Below, in pieces: positions 25,382-34,572 of a stretch of DNA of 45,626 bases. Position numbers and translations under genes: made by a program. The notes under the pieces were generated by a model. That model was not told where the DNA came from. It made no database searches and was given only the letters and a program-made list of their open reading frames with translations. Each line of letters opens with the position of its first letter. Position 1 is the stretch's first letter. This DNA is from Rhodoferax sp. U11-2br (GTDB taxonomy: Bacteria > Pseudomonadota > Gammaproteobacteria > Burkholderiales > Burkholderiaceae_C): NCBI RefSeq assembly GCF_018619435.1, contig NZ_JAHFZF010000036.1, positions 1 through 45,626 on the forward strand, in the 5' to 3' direction.

Positions 25382-26598
25382 TTGGGCGGTGCAAGCGGGG
25401 CCAAGGGCGGGCCATGTGGTGGGTGCTTGCCGTCTGTGCGGTGGCGGCGGTTGCTGCCACCTTGTGGATGCGCAGTGATGGCATGGTGTACGACACCGTG
25501 ACCGTGGGGCGCAGCACCATCGAAGACAAGGTCACTGCCATTGGCACACTGCAGCCACGCCGTTATGTGGATGTGGGTGCTCAGGTTTCGGGGCAGATCA
25601 ACCGCCTGCACGTCCAACCTGGTACCGAGGTCAAAAAGGGCCAACTTCTGGTCGAGATTGATCCGAGTGTGCAACAGGCCACGGTGGATGGCGGCCGTGC
25701 CGCCTTGGCAGGCTTGCGAGCCCAGCTGGCCGACCAGCAAGCCCAGCACCGGTTGACGCAGTTGCAGCTCACGCGCCAGCAAGCATTGATGCGGTGGAAC
25801 GCAACCCGGCTGGAAGACGTGCAAATTGCCGAAGCCGCGCAGGCATCGGCGGCGGCCAAGATGGACAACCTGCGTGCGCAAATCGAGCAGACCCTGGCCA
25901 CGCTGAAAGCCGACGAAGCCCGTCTGGGCTACACACGGATCTATGCTCCCATGGCGGGCACGGTGGTATCGCTGGACGCTCGTGAAGGCCAAACACTGAA
26001 CGCCACATACCAGACGCCCAACATTTTGCGGATTGCCGACCTGTCGGTCATGACGGTGTGGACCGAGGTGTCTGAAGCCGATGTGCGGCGGGTGAAGCCC
26101 GGCATGCCAGTGTACTTCACCACACTGGGCAGTCAGGACCAGCGGGCGCCACGTCGCTGGTCCAGCAAGGTGCGCCAAGTGTTGCCCGCACCGCCTGCCG
26201 CAGAGTCCGCGCAAGGTGGCCAAGCTGCCGTCCCAGCCGCCGTCAAGGCGGTGGTGTACACCGTGTTGTTCGATGTGGACAACAGCGACGGTGAACTCAT
26301 GCCGCAGATGACGGCACAAGCAAGCTTTGTCACCGCGCAAGCGCAGAACGTGGTGACTGTCCCGCTGGCCGAACTGACCGAAAAAGCGCTGGCATCGACG
26401 CAGGACGCAACGGAGCCATCTCCTGTGCTTTACAGCGCTCGCGTGTTGCGCACCGACGCAAGCATCGAAACCCGCGAAGTGACGCTGGGCGTGCGCAACC
26501 GGCACATGGCCGAAGTGCGCCAAGGTTTGCAGGAGGGTGATGTGCTGGTCACCGGTGAGCGTGTTGGCAACAACGGCCCTTCGAGGTTTCGGTTTTGA
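25378..26598 (+). CDS. macA: MacA-like periplasmic adaptor (membrane fusion protein)
   Basis: This 406-residue HlyD/RND-type adaptor has a short positively charged N-terminus, one transmembrane segment (about 13-30), a lipoyl half-motif GAQVSGQINRLHVQPGTEVK (67-86), an alpha-helical hairpin (about 95-180), the second lipoyl half YTRIYAPMAGTVVSLDAREG, and beta-barrel and membrane-proximal domains. It would bridge the MacB-like ATPase to an outer-membrane channel. The TTG at 25378 overlaps the upstream TGA as TTGA; an internal ATG at 25414 would lose the charged N-terminus and was not preferred. No outer-membrane factor (TolC) gene is in the window. Confidence 0.85.
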   Translation: MIGRCKRGQGRAMWWVLAVCAVAAVAATLWMRSDGMVYDTVTVGRSTIEDKVTAIGTLQPRRYVDVGAQVSGQINRLHVQPGTEVKKGQLLVEIDPSVQQATVDGGRAALAGLRAQLADQQAQHRLTQLQLTRQQALMRWNATRLEDVQIAEAAQASAAAKMDNLRAQIEQTLATLKADEARLGYTRIYAPMAGTVVSLDAREGQTLNATYQTPNILRIADLSVMTVWTEVSEADVRRVKPGMPVYFTTLGSQDQRAPRRWSSKVRQVLPAPPAAESAQGGQAAVPAAVKAVVYTVLFDVDNSDGELMPQMTAQASFVTAQAQNVVTVPLAELTEKALASTQDATEPSPVLYSARVLRTDASIETREVTLGVRNRHMAEVRQGLQEGDVLVTGERVGNNGPSRFRF

Positions 26599-28598
26599 GT
26601 GCGGTGCAGCCATTGTCTGCAGGGGCGCCGCTGATCTCTTTGCGCGGTATTCGCCGCTCGTATGGTGGCACGGGTGGTGTGCCAGCGGTCGAGGTGTTGC
26701 ATGGTGTGTCACTTGACATCCACGCCGGCGAGTTTGTCGCCATTGTTGGGGCATCAGGCTCTGGCAAGTCCACCCTCATGCACCTGCTGGGTTGCCTGGA
26801 CCAGCCCAGCGCGGGCACGTACCACTTTGATGGGCAAGATGTGTCCACGATGGACGCTGATCAGCTGGCCTGGTTGCGCCGCGAGGCCTTTGGTTTTGTG
26901 TTTCAGGGCTACCATCTGATCGCCAGCGCAACCGCTCAGGAAAACGTCGAGGTGCCCGCCATTTACGCGGGTTTGCCCGAAGAGGAACGCGCCGAGCGCG
27001 CCGCGCAGTTGCTCATCCGACTGGGCCTGGGCGAGCGGCTGGACAACCGGCCCAGCCAGTTGTCGGGCGGGCAGCAGCAACGTGTGTCTATCGCACGAGC
27101 GTTGATGAATGGTGGCCGTACCATCTTGGCTGACGAGCCCACCGGCGCGCTCGACAGCAAAAGTGGCGCCGAAGTGATGGCGCTGTTGCACACGTTGGCC
27201 GACGCAGGCCACACCATCATCCTCATCACCCACGACCGCAACGTGGCCAGTCAGGCGCGCCGGGTGGTGGAAATTCACGACGGGCAGATCGTGGCCGACA
27301 GTGGAACTCAGAAGGCTGATTTGCAAGAGAAATTGTCATCCAGCCCAAATTTGACGGGCGTAAGCAGCTATCAAAAATACAGTGAAAGCAAGGATCAGCA
27401 GGCCAGCGTTTGGGCTGACCTGCGCGAAGCCAGCCGCACTGCTTGGCGCGGTATGCGACTGAACCGCGCACGCACGGGGCTCACGCTGCTGGGCATCATC
27501 ATCGGGGTGGCATCGGTCATCGTGATGCTGGCCGTGGGCGCGGGCACCGAACAACGTGTGATGCAGCAGATGGGCGCGCTGGGCACGACCATCATGTACC
27601 TGGGCAGCCGCGCGCCCACCAGCGGTGGACCGGTGGGAGTACTCACCAATGACGACCTGGCGGACATTGCCCGACTGCCCGAGGTGCGCCATGTCATGCC
27701 CATCATTGGGGACCCGATCACGGTGCGTTATGGCCGGACCGATCGGCAGGTCTATGTGTTTGCCAGCAGCAAGGACATGCCGGAGGTGCATCACTGGAAG
27801 CTAGCGCAAGGAAGGTACTTTACCGATGCGGAGGACCGTGATCTGGCGCCCTTGGTGGTGCTGGGGTACAAGGCCAGCGCACATTTTTTCCCCGACAGGC
27901 CCAACCCGCTGGGACAGTTTTTGCTGGTTGGCAATTCTCCCTTTGAGGTAATTGGTGTGATGGCCGAACGCGGCGCGGATTCGGGTGTTCAGGATTACGA
28001 CGACATGGTGTTTATCCCTTATCACGCCGGTCGGGCTCGGGTCTACCAGACGCAGACGCAACCAGACTACACCGTGGTCAACGCCATAGAGCCCGAGTTG
28101 GCACAGGCCGCCGAGGCCGCAGTGCGCAAGCTGCTGTTGTCGCGCCACGGCCGGGAAGACTTTGGTATCAGCAACGCCGCAGCCAAGTTGCAGGCCGAGG
28201 CAGAAACACGTGGCGCCATGACGCTGATGCTGGGCTTGATTGCTGCGGTGTCTCTGGTGGTGGGCGGCATCGGTGTCATGAATGTGATGCTGATGACGGT
28301 GCGTGAACGCACCCGCGAAATCGGCATCCGCATGGCCACGGGTGCGCGCCAGCGCGACATCCTGCGCCAGTTCCTGATCGAAGCGGTGCTGGTGACTTTT
28401 TTGGGTGGTGCCGTGGGGGTTGCTATTGGCCTGGCAATTGGGGGGGGGCTGATTGTCAGCGGTGTGCCTGTGGTGTTTTCGCTATCCGCCATGGCGGGGG
28501 CGTTTGGCTGTGCGGTGGCCACTGGGCTGTTGTTTGGCTACATGCCGGCCCGCAAGGCCTCAGCGCTGGATCCGGTTGTGGCGTTGGCATCGGAGTGA
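26595..28598 (+). CDS. macB: MacB-like ABC exporter (ATPase plus permease)
   Basis: This 667-residue protein has an N-terminal ATPase with Walker A GASGSGKS (52-59), LSGGQQQR (156-163) and ILADEPTGALD, then four transmembrane segments: one at about 297-317 and three near the C-terminus, with a large periplasmic domain between, the type VII ABC layout. MacB moves toxins, peptides or lipids from the periplasm outward with MacA and TolC. It starts on TTG inside a TTGA overlap with macA. The linker between ATPase and permease (residues about 246-266, LSSSPNLTGVSSYQKYSES) matches copy F of the dispersed dyad repeat. Substrate unknown; the DUF4198 neighbour suggests a periplasmic client. Confidence 0.88.
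   Translation: MSAVQPLSAGAPLISLRGIRRSYGGTGGVPAVEVLHGVSLDIHAGEFVAIVGASGSGKSTLMHLLGCLDQPSAGTYHFDGQDVSTMDADQLAWLRREAFGFVFQGYHLIASATAQENVEVPAIYAGLPEEERAERAAQLLIRLGLGERLDNRPSQLSGGQQQRVSIARALMNGGRTILADEPTGALDSKSGAEVMALLHTLADAGHTIILITHDRNVASQARRVVEIHDGQIVADSGTQKADLQEKLSSSPNLTGVSSYQKYSESKDQQASVWADLREASRTAWRGMRLNRARTGLTLLGIIIGVASVIVMLAVGAGTEQRVMQQMGALGTTIMYLGSRAPTSGGPVGVLTNDDLADIARLPEVRHVMPIIGDPITVRYGRTDRQVYVFASSKDMPEVHHWKLAQGRYFTDAEDRDLAPLVVLGYKASAHFFPDRPNPLGQFLLVGNSPFEVIGVMAERGADSGVQDYDDMVFIPYHAGRARVYQTQTQPDYTVVNAIEPELAQAAEAAVRKLLLSRHGREDFGISNAAAKLQAEAETRGAMTLMLGLIAAVSLVVGGIGVMNVMLMTVRERTREIGIRMATGARQRDILRQFLIEAVLVTFLGGAVGVAIGLAIGGGLIVSGVPVVFSLSAMAGAFGCAVATGLLFGYMPARKASALDPVVALASE
27335..27380 (+). 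repeat. Dyad repeat copy F inside the MacB-like coding sequence
   Basis: AGCCC (27342-27346), spacer AAATTTGAC, GGGC (27356-27359), then TAAGCAGCTATCAAAAATAC, matching copy A in order, orientation and tail. The dyad arms are shortened to four bases but the CAGCTATCAAAA tail is nearly exact. It is read in frame without a stop in the linker between ATPase and permease. Confidence 0.65.
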
Positions 28599-28847
28599 TG
28601 CTTCTGGTTTGCATCCCCCCATTTTTTCTACAACGTCCTCCAGACTGCGCAGCGGCCATAAGGAGAGCCTATAGAAACTGTATTTTGCAGGGAAGGTCGT
28701 AGCGTGTTACGCACCTCAATAACACCCACCGTGATAGCAGATCGGGCAATAGTTTCTGTTGAACAGATGAGCTGCGAAGCCCGCTATCCCGTGAGCTCTT
28801 GAATTTGCATGCTCTTGTGGATTTGGCGGAATTTGTTTCAAAAAAAT
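28599..28847. other. Intergenic stretch between macB-like gene and rpoD terminator
   Basis: About 250 bp without a recognisable gene, RNA or repeat copy. A 62-codon frame exists on the minus strand (28669-28857) with no recognisable features. The convergent genes on either side end here. I see nothing functional with confidence. Confidence 0.5.
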
Positions 28848-28884
28848 AGCGCCTCACGCCCGTTTTATGAGGGTCTGAGGCGCT
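28848..28884 (-). terminator. Terminator of rpoD (bidirectional)
   Basis: AGCGCCTCA (28848-28856) and TGAGGCGCT (28876-28884) form a 9-bp stem. On the minus strand it is followed by ATTTTTTT and ends rpoD. On the plus strand a TTTTCTT follows, so it may also stop plus-strand transcripts. Confidence 0.9.
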
Positions 28885-28911
28885 TTTCTTATGTAAACGC
28901 TGGGTCGGTAT

Positions 28912-31230
28912 TTACAGGTTGTCGGTGAAGCTGCGCAGCTTGTCCGAGCGGCTCGGGTGCTTGAGCTTGCGCAGTGCCTTGGCTTCGATCTGGCGGATGC
29001 GTTCACGCGTCACGTCAAACTGCTTGCCGACTTCTTCGAGCGTGTGGTCGTTGGTCATCTCGATACCAAAACGCATACGCAGCACCTTGGCTTCACGCGG
29101 CGTCAGGCTGTCGAGGATGTCTTTCACCACATCGCGCAGACCAGCCTGCATGGCCGCTTCCATCGGGGCGGTGTTCGCACCGTCCTCGATGAAGTCACCC
29201 AGGTGGCTGTCGTCATCGTCACCAATCGGTGTTTCCATGGAAATCGGCTCTTTGGCGATCTTCATGATCTTGCGGATCTTGTCCTCGGGGATTTCCATGC
29301 GCTCGGCCAACACGGAGGCATCGGGCTCGTAACCAAACTCCTGCAGATGCTGGCGGCTGATGCGGTTCATCTTGTTGATGGTTTCGATCATGTGCACCGG
29401 AATCCGGATGGTGCGCGCCTGATCCGCAATCGAACGCGTGATGGCCTGACGGATCCACCAGGTGGCGTAGGTCGAGAACTTGTAGCCGCGACGGTATTCG
29501 AACTTGTCCACCGCCTTCATGAGGCCAATGTTGCCTTCCTGGATCAGGTCGAGGAACTGCAGGCCGCGGTTGGTGTACTTCTTGGCAATCGAGATCACCA
29601 GGCGCAAGTTGGCCTCGATCATCTCTTTCTTGGCCGCGCGCGAGGCGTATTCACCCTCGTTCATGCGTTTGTTGATGTCCTTGAGCTGGTCCAGCGGCAC
29701 CACGACCTTGGCTTGTAGATCGATCAGGCGTTGTTGCAACTCCTGCACCGGCGGGATGTTGCGGCCCATGGTCGCGCTCCAGGGTTTACCTGCCGCGGCT
29801 TGCTTTTCGATCCATTTCAGGTCGAGCAAATGGCTGGCCACCTTGTTGTGGTGTTTGTCACGGCCACTGAACTCGGCAATGAACTGGGCCTGTGGGTAAC
29901 CGCATTTGTCCACAATGATGCGGCGCAACTCGCGCTCTTTCTTGCGCACGTCATCGACCTGACCGCGCACCATGTCGCAGAGTTTTTCGATGGTCTTGGC
30001 GGTGAAGCGGATCGACATCAGCTCGTCCGACAAGGCGCGCTGGGTTTTCTGGTAATTGGCGCTGCCGTAACCTTCTTTGTCGTAGATCACATGGATCTGC
30101 TCAAAATGCGCGCGCATCCGGTCAAAGCGGCTCATGGCTTCTTTTTTCAGCTCTTCGAGCTTTTTGGTCAGCGCTTTGGAGCCACCCTTGCCGTCGTCGT
30201 CATCGTCGGCGTCAAATTCGTCAAAGTCTTCTTCGGCCACATAGTCGTCGGCCTCGTTCGGGTTGGTGAAACCGTCGACGATGGTGGTGATGACCACTTT
30301 GTCGCTGCGAATGTCTTCACCCAGCTGCAAGATCACGTCGATGGTGGCGGGGGAGGCGGAAATCGCCTCCATCATCGCCATCAGGCCACCTTCGATGCGT
30401 TTGGCGATTTCGATTTCGCCTTCGCGTGTCAGCAACTCGACCGTGCCCATTTCGCGCATGTACATGCGCACCGGGTCGGTGGTGCGGCCAAACTCGCTGT
30501 CCACCGTGCTCAAGGCGGCTTCGGCTTCTTCCTCGGCTTCTTCTTCGGTGGCGGCGGTCGGGCCGTTCTGGTTCAAGAGCAGGGTTTCGGCATCGGGCGT
30601 GTGTTCGTAAACCGCGACACCCATGTCGTTGAGCATCGAGATCACCACTTCGAGCGTTTCGGCATCGACCAGTTTGTCGGGCAAGTGATCGGAGATTTCG
30701 CCGTGGGTCAAATAACCACGGGTTTTGCCGAGTTTGATCAGGGCTTTGAGGCGCAGCCGGCGTTTGGCTAGGTCTTCCTCGGACAGCACGGTCTCATCCA
30801 GGCCAAACTCTTTCATCAAGGCCCGTTCTTTGGCCTTGCTGATCTTCATGCGAAGCGGTTTGACCTTTTCGGTGGTCTCGGTTGCCTCAGTGGTTTCGGC
30901 CACAGGTTCCCCGGCCAGATCGTCCTCGATGTCGGACATGTCCAGGTCATCCACATCACCTGCTTCTTTGCCGGCCTTGGGTTTGCGGCCGCGTTTGGCG
31001 CCGGTGCTGGCAGCGCCATCGGCAGCTTTTTTGACCGTTTTGGCCGCCTTTTTCTTCACAACAGGTTCAGCAACGGCCTCGACCTGGGTTTCTTCTACAG
31101 CAGCTTTGACTTTGGATTTGGATGCGGGCACGACGGGTACTTTCGGTTCAGTGGGTTTGCTGGCTGTTTTTTTGACAGCGCTGGTCTTGGCTGCGGGGGC
31201 GGCGGAAGTCTTTGACTTGGAAGCAGGCAT
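28912..31230 (-). CDS. rpoD: RNA polymerase primary sigma factor (sigma-70)
   Basis: The 772-residue protein has all primary-sigma regions: 1.1 and 1.2 ([25 protein letters not shown]), the non-conserved region with an acidic patch [14 protein letters not shown], region 2 ([43 protein letters not shown]), region 3 ([20 protein letters not shown]) and region 4 ([21 protein letters not shown]). It is longer than E. coli RpoD (613) because of an N-terminal Lys/Ala-rich tail of about 130 residues, as in other Burkholderiales. It lies downstream of dnaG on the same strand with its own likely promoter. The Lys/Ala tail may bind DNA, but this is only a guess. Confidence 0.98.
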   Translation of the reverse strand: MPASKSKTSAAPAAKTSAVKKTASKPTEPKVPVVPASKSKVKAAVEETQVEAVAEPVVKKKAAKTVKKAADGAASTGAKRGRKPKAGKEAGDVDDLDMSDIEDDLAGEPVAETTEATETTEKVKPLRMKISKAKERALMKEFGLDETVLSEEDLAKRRLRLKALIKLGKTRGYLTHGEISDHLPDKLVDAETLEVVISMLNDMGVAVYEHTPDAETLLLNQNGPTAATEEEAEEEAEAALSTVDSEFGRTTDPVRMYMREMGTVELLTREGEIEIAKRIEGGLMAMMEAISASPATIDVILQLGEDIRSDKVVITTIVDGFTNPNEADDYVAEEDFDEFDADDDDDGKGGSKALTKKLEELKKEAMSRFDRMRAHFEQIHVIYDKEGYGSANYQKTQRALSDELMSIRFTAKTIEKLCDMVRGQVDDVRKKERELRRIIVDKCGYPQAQFIAEFSGRDKHHNKVASHLLDLKWIEKQAAAGKPWSATMGRNIPPVQELQQRLIDLQAKVVVPLDQLKDINKRMNEGEYASRAAKKEMIEANLRLVISIAKKYTNRGLQFLDLIQEGNIGLMKAVDKFEYRRGYKFSTYATWWIRQAITRSIADQARTIRIPVHMIETINKMNRISRQHLQEFGYEPDASVLAERMEIPEDKIRKIMKIAKEPISMETPIGDDDDSHLGDFIEDGANTAPMEAAMQAGLRDVVKDILDSLTPREAKVLRMRFGIEMTNDHTLEEVGKQFDVTRERIRQIEAKALRKLKHPSRSDKLRSFTDNL

Positions 31231-31449
31231 GTATGAACCTCAAAACGACGACAAACGAAGCATGTGGAGCGCTGCGGGCAGACCAGCGTTTTGGAAAAAC
31301 ATCGCAAAAACGGGCAGGGTCCGGCAAGACGGGTGGGCGAACATTTGGTGTGCAGTCCTTGCGGCAAGGTGGCCGGATGCGCTCAAATGCATCGTGTTGG
31401 CCGGGTCCGGAGGTGCTGCTGTCGCGCTTGCCTGGGCGAAAAACAGCGG

Positions 31450-31455
31450 ATTATA
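31450..31455 (-). promoter_or_regulatory. -10 box of an rpoD promoter
   Basis: On the minus strand a perfect TATAAT lies 35 bases after the dnaG stop, in the 259-bp gap before rpoD. The -35 hexamer is poor. It would give rpoD its own transcription in addition to readthrough from dnaG and a 5' leader of about 210 bases. Confidence 0.6.
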
Positions 31456-31489
31456 CCTTTTTTGCGAGCTTGAGCGTCCCAGATGGTGC

Positions 31490-33355
31490 CTAGGTGGCGG
31501 GTTTCAAGGCCTTGCGACGGTCCTGCAGTTCGCGGTAGCGTTGCAGCGCTGAGGGGTCGGTTTTTGCCTCTTCCAGCGCCTGGGTTTCCGCTGCCATGAG
31601 CTGGTCGATCAGCATCAGGTTGAGCAGGCGGCGCAACTCGCTGGCGGCTTCGGCCGCATCCTCATCCACGCCCAGCTCGTGGCTGCTCATCAGTTTGGTG
31701 GCAAAGGCTTCACTCTCGTGACCTTGTAGGCCCTCGCGCAGCGCGATCCATGGCTGTGGGCCATGTTCATGGAACTGGGCTTCCAGCCAAGCAAACAGCG
31801 GCCCGTAGGGTGGCTCCAGGCCGCACAGCAGGCCATGGTCTTCGACCGACAAGGCCTCCAGTGCAGCCATGTTGTCGAGCAGGATACGTGCGGCATGGTC
31901 GGCCCGGCTGGCCGGCAAGCGGCTGTTGCTGGGGATGGGGCGAGGGCTGTTCTTGGATTTATAGGATTTTGGGCTGTAGCCCTCGTTCTTGCTGCGGTAA
32001 TCACTATCACTTTGATAGTTCTCCTTGCGCACCCGTTTGGGTTTGGCCTGTGTCGGGTACCAGACCTCGGTCAACTCCCGGCTGGAGAGCTGCACCAGAT
32101 CGGCGATCTCTGACAGCAGTTGTTGTTTCAGGGCACCAGCGGGCAACAGTTCCCACAGCGGTTTGGCGTTGCTCGATAGGTGTGAGCGGCCTTCGGCGGT
32201 GTGCAGGTCACAACCATCACGCGCGGCGTCGAGCAAAAAACGGCTCAGTGGCACCGCTTCGCTGACATAACGCGCAAAGGCTTCCTTTCCGTGGGCGCGG
32301 ATGAAGCTGTCGGGGTCGTGCTCCGGAGGCAAAAACAGGAACTTGACACTGCGCACATCGGTTGCCAGCGGCAGGGCAGCGTCTAGCGCCTTGCGTGCGG
32401 CGCGGCGGCCCGCGCTGTCGCCGTCAAAACTGAAGACCACCGACTCGGTGAAACGAAACAGTTTGTGCACATGCTCGGGGGTGCAGGCGGTGCCCAGTGT
32501 CGCCACCGCGTTGGGAAAGCCGAGCTGCGCCAGCGCCACCACGTCCATGTAACCCTCGGTGACCAAGGCGTAGCCGTGTTCCCGCAAGGCGGCGCGGGCT
32601 TCAAACAGGCCGTAGAGTTCGCGGCCTTTGCTGAATACCGGGGTTTCCGGCGAGTTGAGGTACTTGGGTTTGTCGTCACCCAGCACCCGTCCGCCAAATC
32701 CGATGCATTCCCCTTTGATGTTGCGGATCGGGAACATGACGCGGTCACGAAAACGGTCGTAACGTTTGGCTTCGCCACCGTCTTCTTCGTTGAGGATCAC
32801 CAAGCCACTTTCCACCAGCAGCGGGTCGTCGTAGCTCGGGAACACGCTGGCCAGGCTGCGCCAGCCCTCAGGGGCATATCCCAGGCCAAATTGTTTGGCC
32901 ACGGAGCCCGACAGGCCGCGGCCCTTGAAATAACTCACCGCACGGGGTGAAGCCTTGAGGTGTTTTTGGTAGGCCTTGCAGGCTTTCTCGAGCACATCGT
33001 TCAAGGTGTGCTGTTTTTGCCGTTGTTCGGCGGCGCGGGCGCGGTCCTGCGGGCTGGCGTCGTCTTCGGGCACCTGCATGCCAAATTGCTGGGCCAGGTC
33101 CTGCACGGCTTCCACAAAACTCATGCCCGCGTGCTCCATCAGAAAGCCGATGGCGTTGCCGGTTTTGCCACAACCAAAGCAGTGGTAGAACTGTTTGGTC
33201 GGGCTGACTGAGAAAGACGGTGATTTTTCGCTGTGAAACGGGCACAACCCCATGAAATTGGCGCCGCCCTTCTTGAGTGGCACATAACGGCCGACGATTT
33301 CCACCACGTCGGCGCGGGCCAGCAGTTCCTGTACGAAGCTTTGGGGGATGGACAT
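31490..33355 (-). CDS. dnaG: DNA primase
   Basis: This 621-residue primase has an N-terminal zinc-binding domain (Cys38, His41, Cys59, Cys62), an RNA-polymerase domain with EGYMDVVAL (TOPRIM glutamate Glu267) and FSFDGDSAGRRAA (metal-binding Asp311, Asp313), and a C-terminal helicase-binding domain. It lays RNA primers for the replication fork. The linker before the helicase-binding domain (about 445-475) is rich in Ser, Tyr and Lys (NYQSDSDYRSKNEGYSPKSY) and coincides with a degraded copy G of the dispersed repeat. It forms the usual dnaG-rpoD pair; rpsU is not adjacent in this window. Confidence 0.97.
   Translation of the reverse strand: MSIPQSFVQELLARADVVEIVGRYVPLKKGGANFMGLCPFHSEKSPSFSVSPTKQFYHCFGCGKTGNAIGFLMEHAGMSFVEAVQDLAQQFGMQVPEDDASPQDRARAAEQRQKQHTLNDVLEKACKAYQKHLKASPRAVSYFKGRGLSGSVAKQFGLGYAPEGWRSLASVFPSYDDPLLVESGLVILNEEDGGEAKRYDRFRDRVMFPIRNIKGECIGFGGRVLGDDKPKYLNSPETPVFSKGRELYGLFEARAALREHGYALVTEGYMDVVALAQLGFPNAVATLGTACTPEHVHKLFRFTESVVFSFDGDSAGRRAARKALDAALPLATDVRSVKFLFLPPEHDPDSFIRAHGKEAFARYVSEAVPLSRFLLDAARDGCDLHTAEGRSHLSSNAKPLWELLPAGALKQQLLSEIADLVQLSSRELTEVWYPTQAKPKRVRKENYQSDSDYRSKNEGYSPKSYKSKNSPRPIPSNSRLPASRADHAARILLDNMAALEALSVEDHGLLCGLEPPYGPLFAWLEAQFHEHGPQPWIALREGLQGHESEAFATKLMSSHELGVDEDAAEAASELRRLLNLMLIDQLMAAETQALEEAKTDPSALQRYRELQDRRKALKPAT
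31966..32013 (+). repeat. Degraded dyad repeat copy G inside dnaG
   Basis: On the plus strand ATTTTGGGCTGTAGCCCT (31966-31983) is followed after about 13 bases by GGTAATCACTATCA (31995-32008), the same order as copies A and C (TTTTGGCCTCTAGCCCT, then a loop, then GGGCTnnnAGCTATCA). It is read antisense, in frame, as the Ser/Tyr/Lys linker of DnaG. The match is partial. Confidence 0.45.
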
Positions 33356-33387
33356 GGGGCGATTGTAGAAACCGCCCAGTCATGGGG

Positions 33388-34146
33388 TCAGCGCGGCGCC
33401 AGGCGGATGGCGCCGTCCAGGCGGATCACTTCGCCGTTGAGCATCTCGTTCTCAAAAATATGCCGCACCAGTTTGGCGTAGTCCTGCGGGGTGCCCAGCC
33501 GCGACGGGAAGGGCACGCTGGCCGCCAAAGCATCCTGTACTTCCTGCGGGAAGCTGAACATCATGGGTGTGCCGAAGATGCCGGGTGCAATCGTCATGTT
33601 GCGGATGCCATTGCGCGCCAGGTCGCGTGCAATCGGCAGGGTCATGCCCACAATGCCGCCTTTGGAGGCGCTGTAGGCGGCTTGCCCGATCTGGCCGTCA
33701 TAAGCTGCCACCGAGGCGGTGGAGATCAGCGCACCACGCTCACCGGTGGCTTCCGGCGCGTTTTGGCTCATGGCCTCGGCGCACAGCCGGATCATGTTGA
33801 AGCTGCCAACCAGGTTGACGGTGATGCATTTGGTGAAGAGTGCCAGCGCGTGGGGGCCGTTTTTGCCCACGGTTTTTTCGGCAGGTGCGATGCCGGCGCA
33901 ATTGATCAGCCCCATCAGTTTGCCCAGTGCCGTGGCTTGTGCGACAACTGCTTGTCCGTCGACTTCACTGCTGACGTCGCAGGTCACGAAAACACCACCA
34001 ATCTCTCTGGCAATCGCTTGACCTTTGTCGACCTGTTGGTCGGCAATGACCACGGTGCCGCCAGCGGCACTGAGCATGCGTGCTGTGCCTTCTCCCAGGC
34101 CCGATGCGCCGCCGGTCACGATAAACACCTTGCCTTTGATTTCCAT
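33388..34146 (-). CDS. Short-chain dehydrogenase, 3-hydroxyacyl-CoA dehydrogenase-like
   Basis: The 252-residue classical SDR has the NAD-binding TGGASGLG (11-18), NCAG (82-85), the catalytic Ser145 in ISTASVAAY and Tyr158/Lys162 in AAYSASKGG. Sequence around [37 protein letters not shown] is typical of type 2 3-hydroxyacyl-CoA dehydrogenases (HSD10-like), which act in isoleucine and fatty-acid breakdown. GGAGGT lies 4 bases before the ATG. A LiuR-like palindrome overlaps its promoter region, fitting branched-chain amino acid or fatty acid catabolism. It is 32 bp from dnaG on the same strand. The exact substrate is not proven. Confidence 0.88.
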   Translation of the reverse strand: MEIKGKVFIVTGGASGLGEGTARMLSAAGGTVVIADQQVDKGQAIAREIGGVFVTCDVSSEVDGQAVVAQATALGKLMGLINCAGIAPAEKTVGKNGPHALALFTKCITVNLVGSFNMIRLCAEAMSQNAPEATGERGALISTASVAAYDGQIGQAAYSASKGGIVGMTLPIARDLARNGIRNMTIAPGIFGTPMMFSFPQEVQDALAASVPFPSRLGTPQDYAKLVRHIFENEMLNGEVIRLDGAIRLAPR

Positions 34147-34173
34147 GAGTACCTCCAGATAACAGGATTGACG

Positions 34174-34189
34174 TTGACGTAAACGTCAA
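34174..34189. promoter_or_regulatory. LiuR-like operator upstream of the SDR gene
   Basis: TTGACGT, two bases, ACGTCAA: a perfect 16-bp dyad, with an additional TTGACG half-site just beside it (34168-34173). MerR-family LiuR proteins, which control branched-chain amino acid and acyl-CoA catabolism in Proteobacteria, bind TTnACGTnnACGTnAA-like sites. It lies 27 bp upstream of the start codon. Confidence 0.65.
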
Positions 34190-34251
34190 TTATCAGACAA
34201 GTTTTTGCGCAAAAATATCGGGGGGGTGTCTGAGTGGCTGAATATTCACGC

Positions 34252-34257
34252 TATACT
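34252..34257 (+). promoter_or_regulatory. -10 box of tRNA-Val
   Basis: TATACT lies 20 bases before the mature 5' end of tRNA-Val. The -35 element is not clear. Confidence 0.5.
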
Positions 34258-34277
34258 TGCGTTTTTACTAAATACCC

Positions 34278-34354
34278 AGGCGCGTAGCTCAGCTGGTTAG
34301 AGCACCACCTTGACATGGTGGGGGTCGTTGGTTCGAGTCCAATCGCGCCTACCA
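34278..34354 (+). tRNA. tRNA-Val (GAC anticodon)
   Basis: A 77-nt cloverleaf with encoded CCA. Acceptor stem AGGCGCG with CGCGCCT, D arm TAGCTCAGCTGGTTAGAGCA, anticodon stem CCACC/GGTGG with loop TTGACAT giving anticodon GAC, T arm GGTTCGAGTCC. Confidence 0.97.
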
Positions 34355-34355
34355 A

Positions 34356-34572
34356 GGTTTTCTGAATGTTGCCAGATTCAGATCGCAAAACCTTGTAGAC
34401 ACAAGTCCTGTTTTATTCCTTGTTTGTTTCTCTGCCTGATCCACCTTTGCTATGGCAAGATGGGTCTTGGCACGCCCGCAAGGGCAACTCCTGGCAAATG
34501 CAGCTTGTGCCGGTTTCTACAATCGGTCGCAACCTGAATACAACGCGCTCATGATGGACCTCTGGATGACCT
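34356..34572. other. Gap between tRNA-Val and phaR
   Basis: About 217 bp without a gene. An AAGGTTTT/AAAACCTT dyad enclosing CTGAAT/ATTCAG (about 34354-34395) may end the tRNA transcript, but it lacks a T-run. A phaR promoter should lie in the second half; CTACAAT at about 34516 could be its -10. Nothing else recognised. Confidence 0.45.

Noticed and set aside
28669..28857. 62-codon minus-strand frame between the MacB-like gene and rpoD
   Set aside because: It overlaps the rpoD terminator and shows no recognisable domain or ribosome site.
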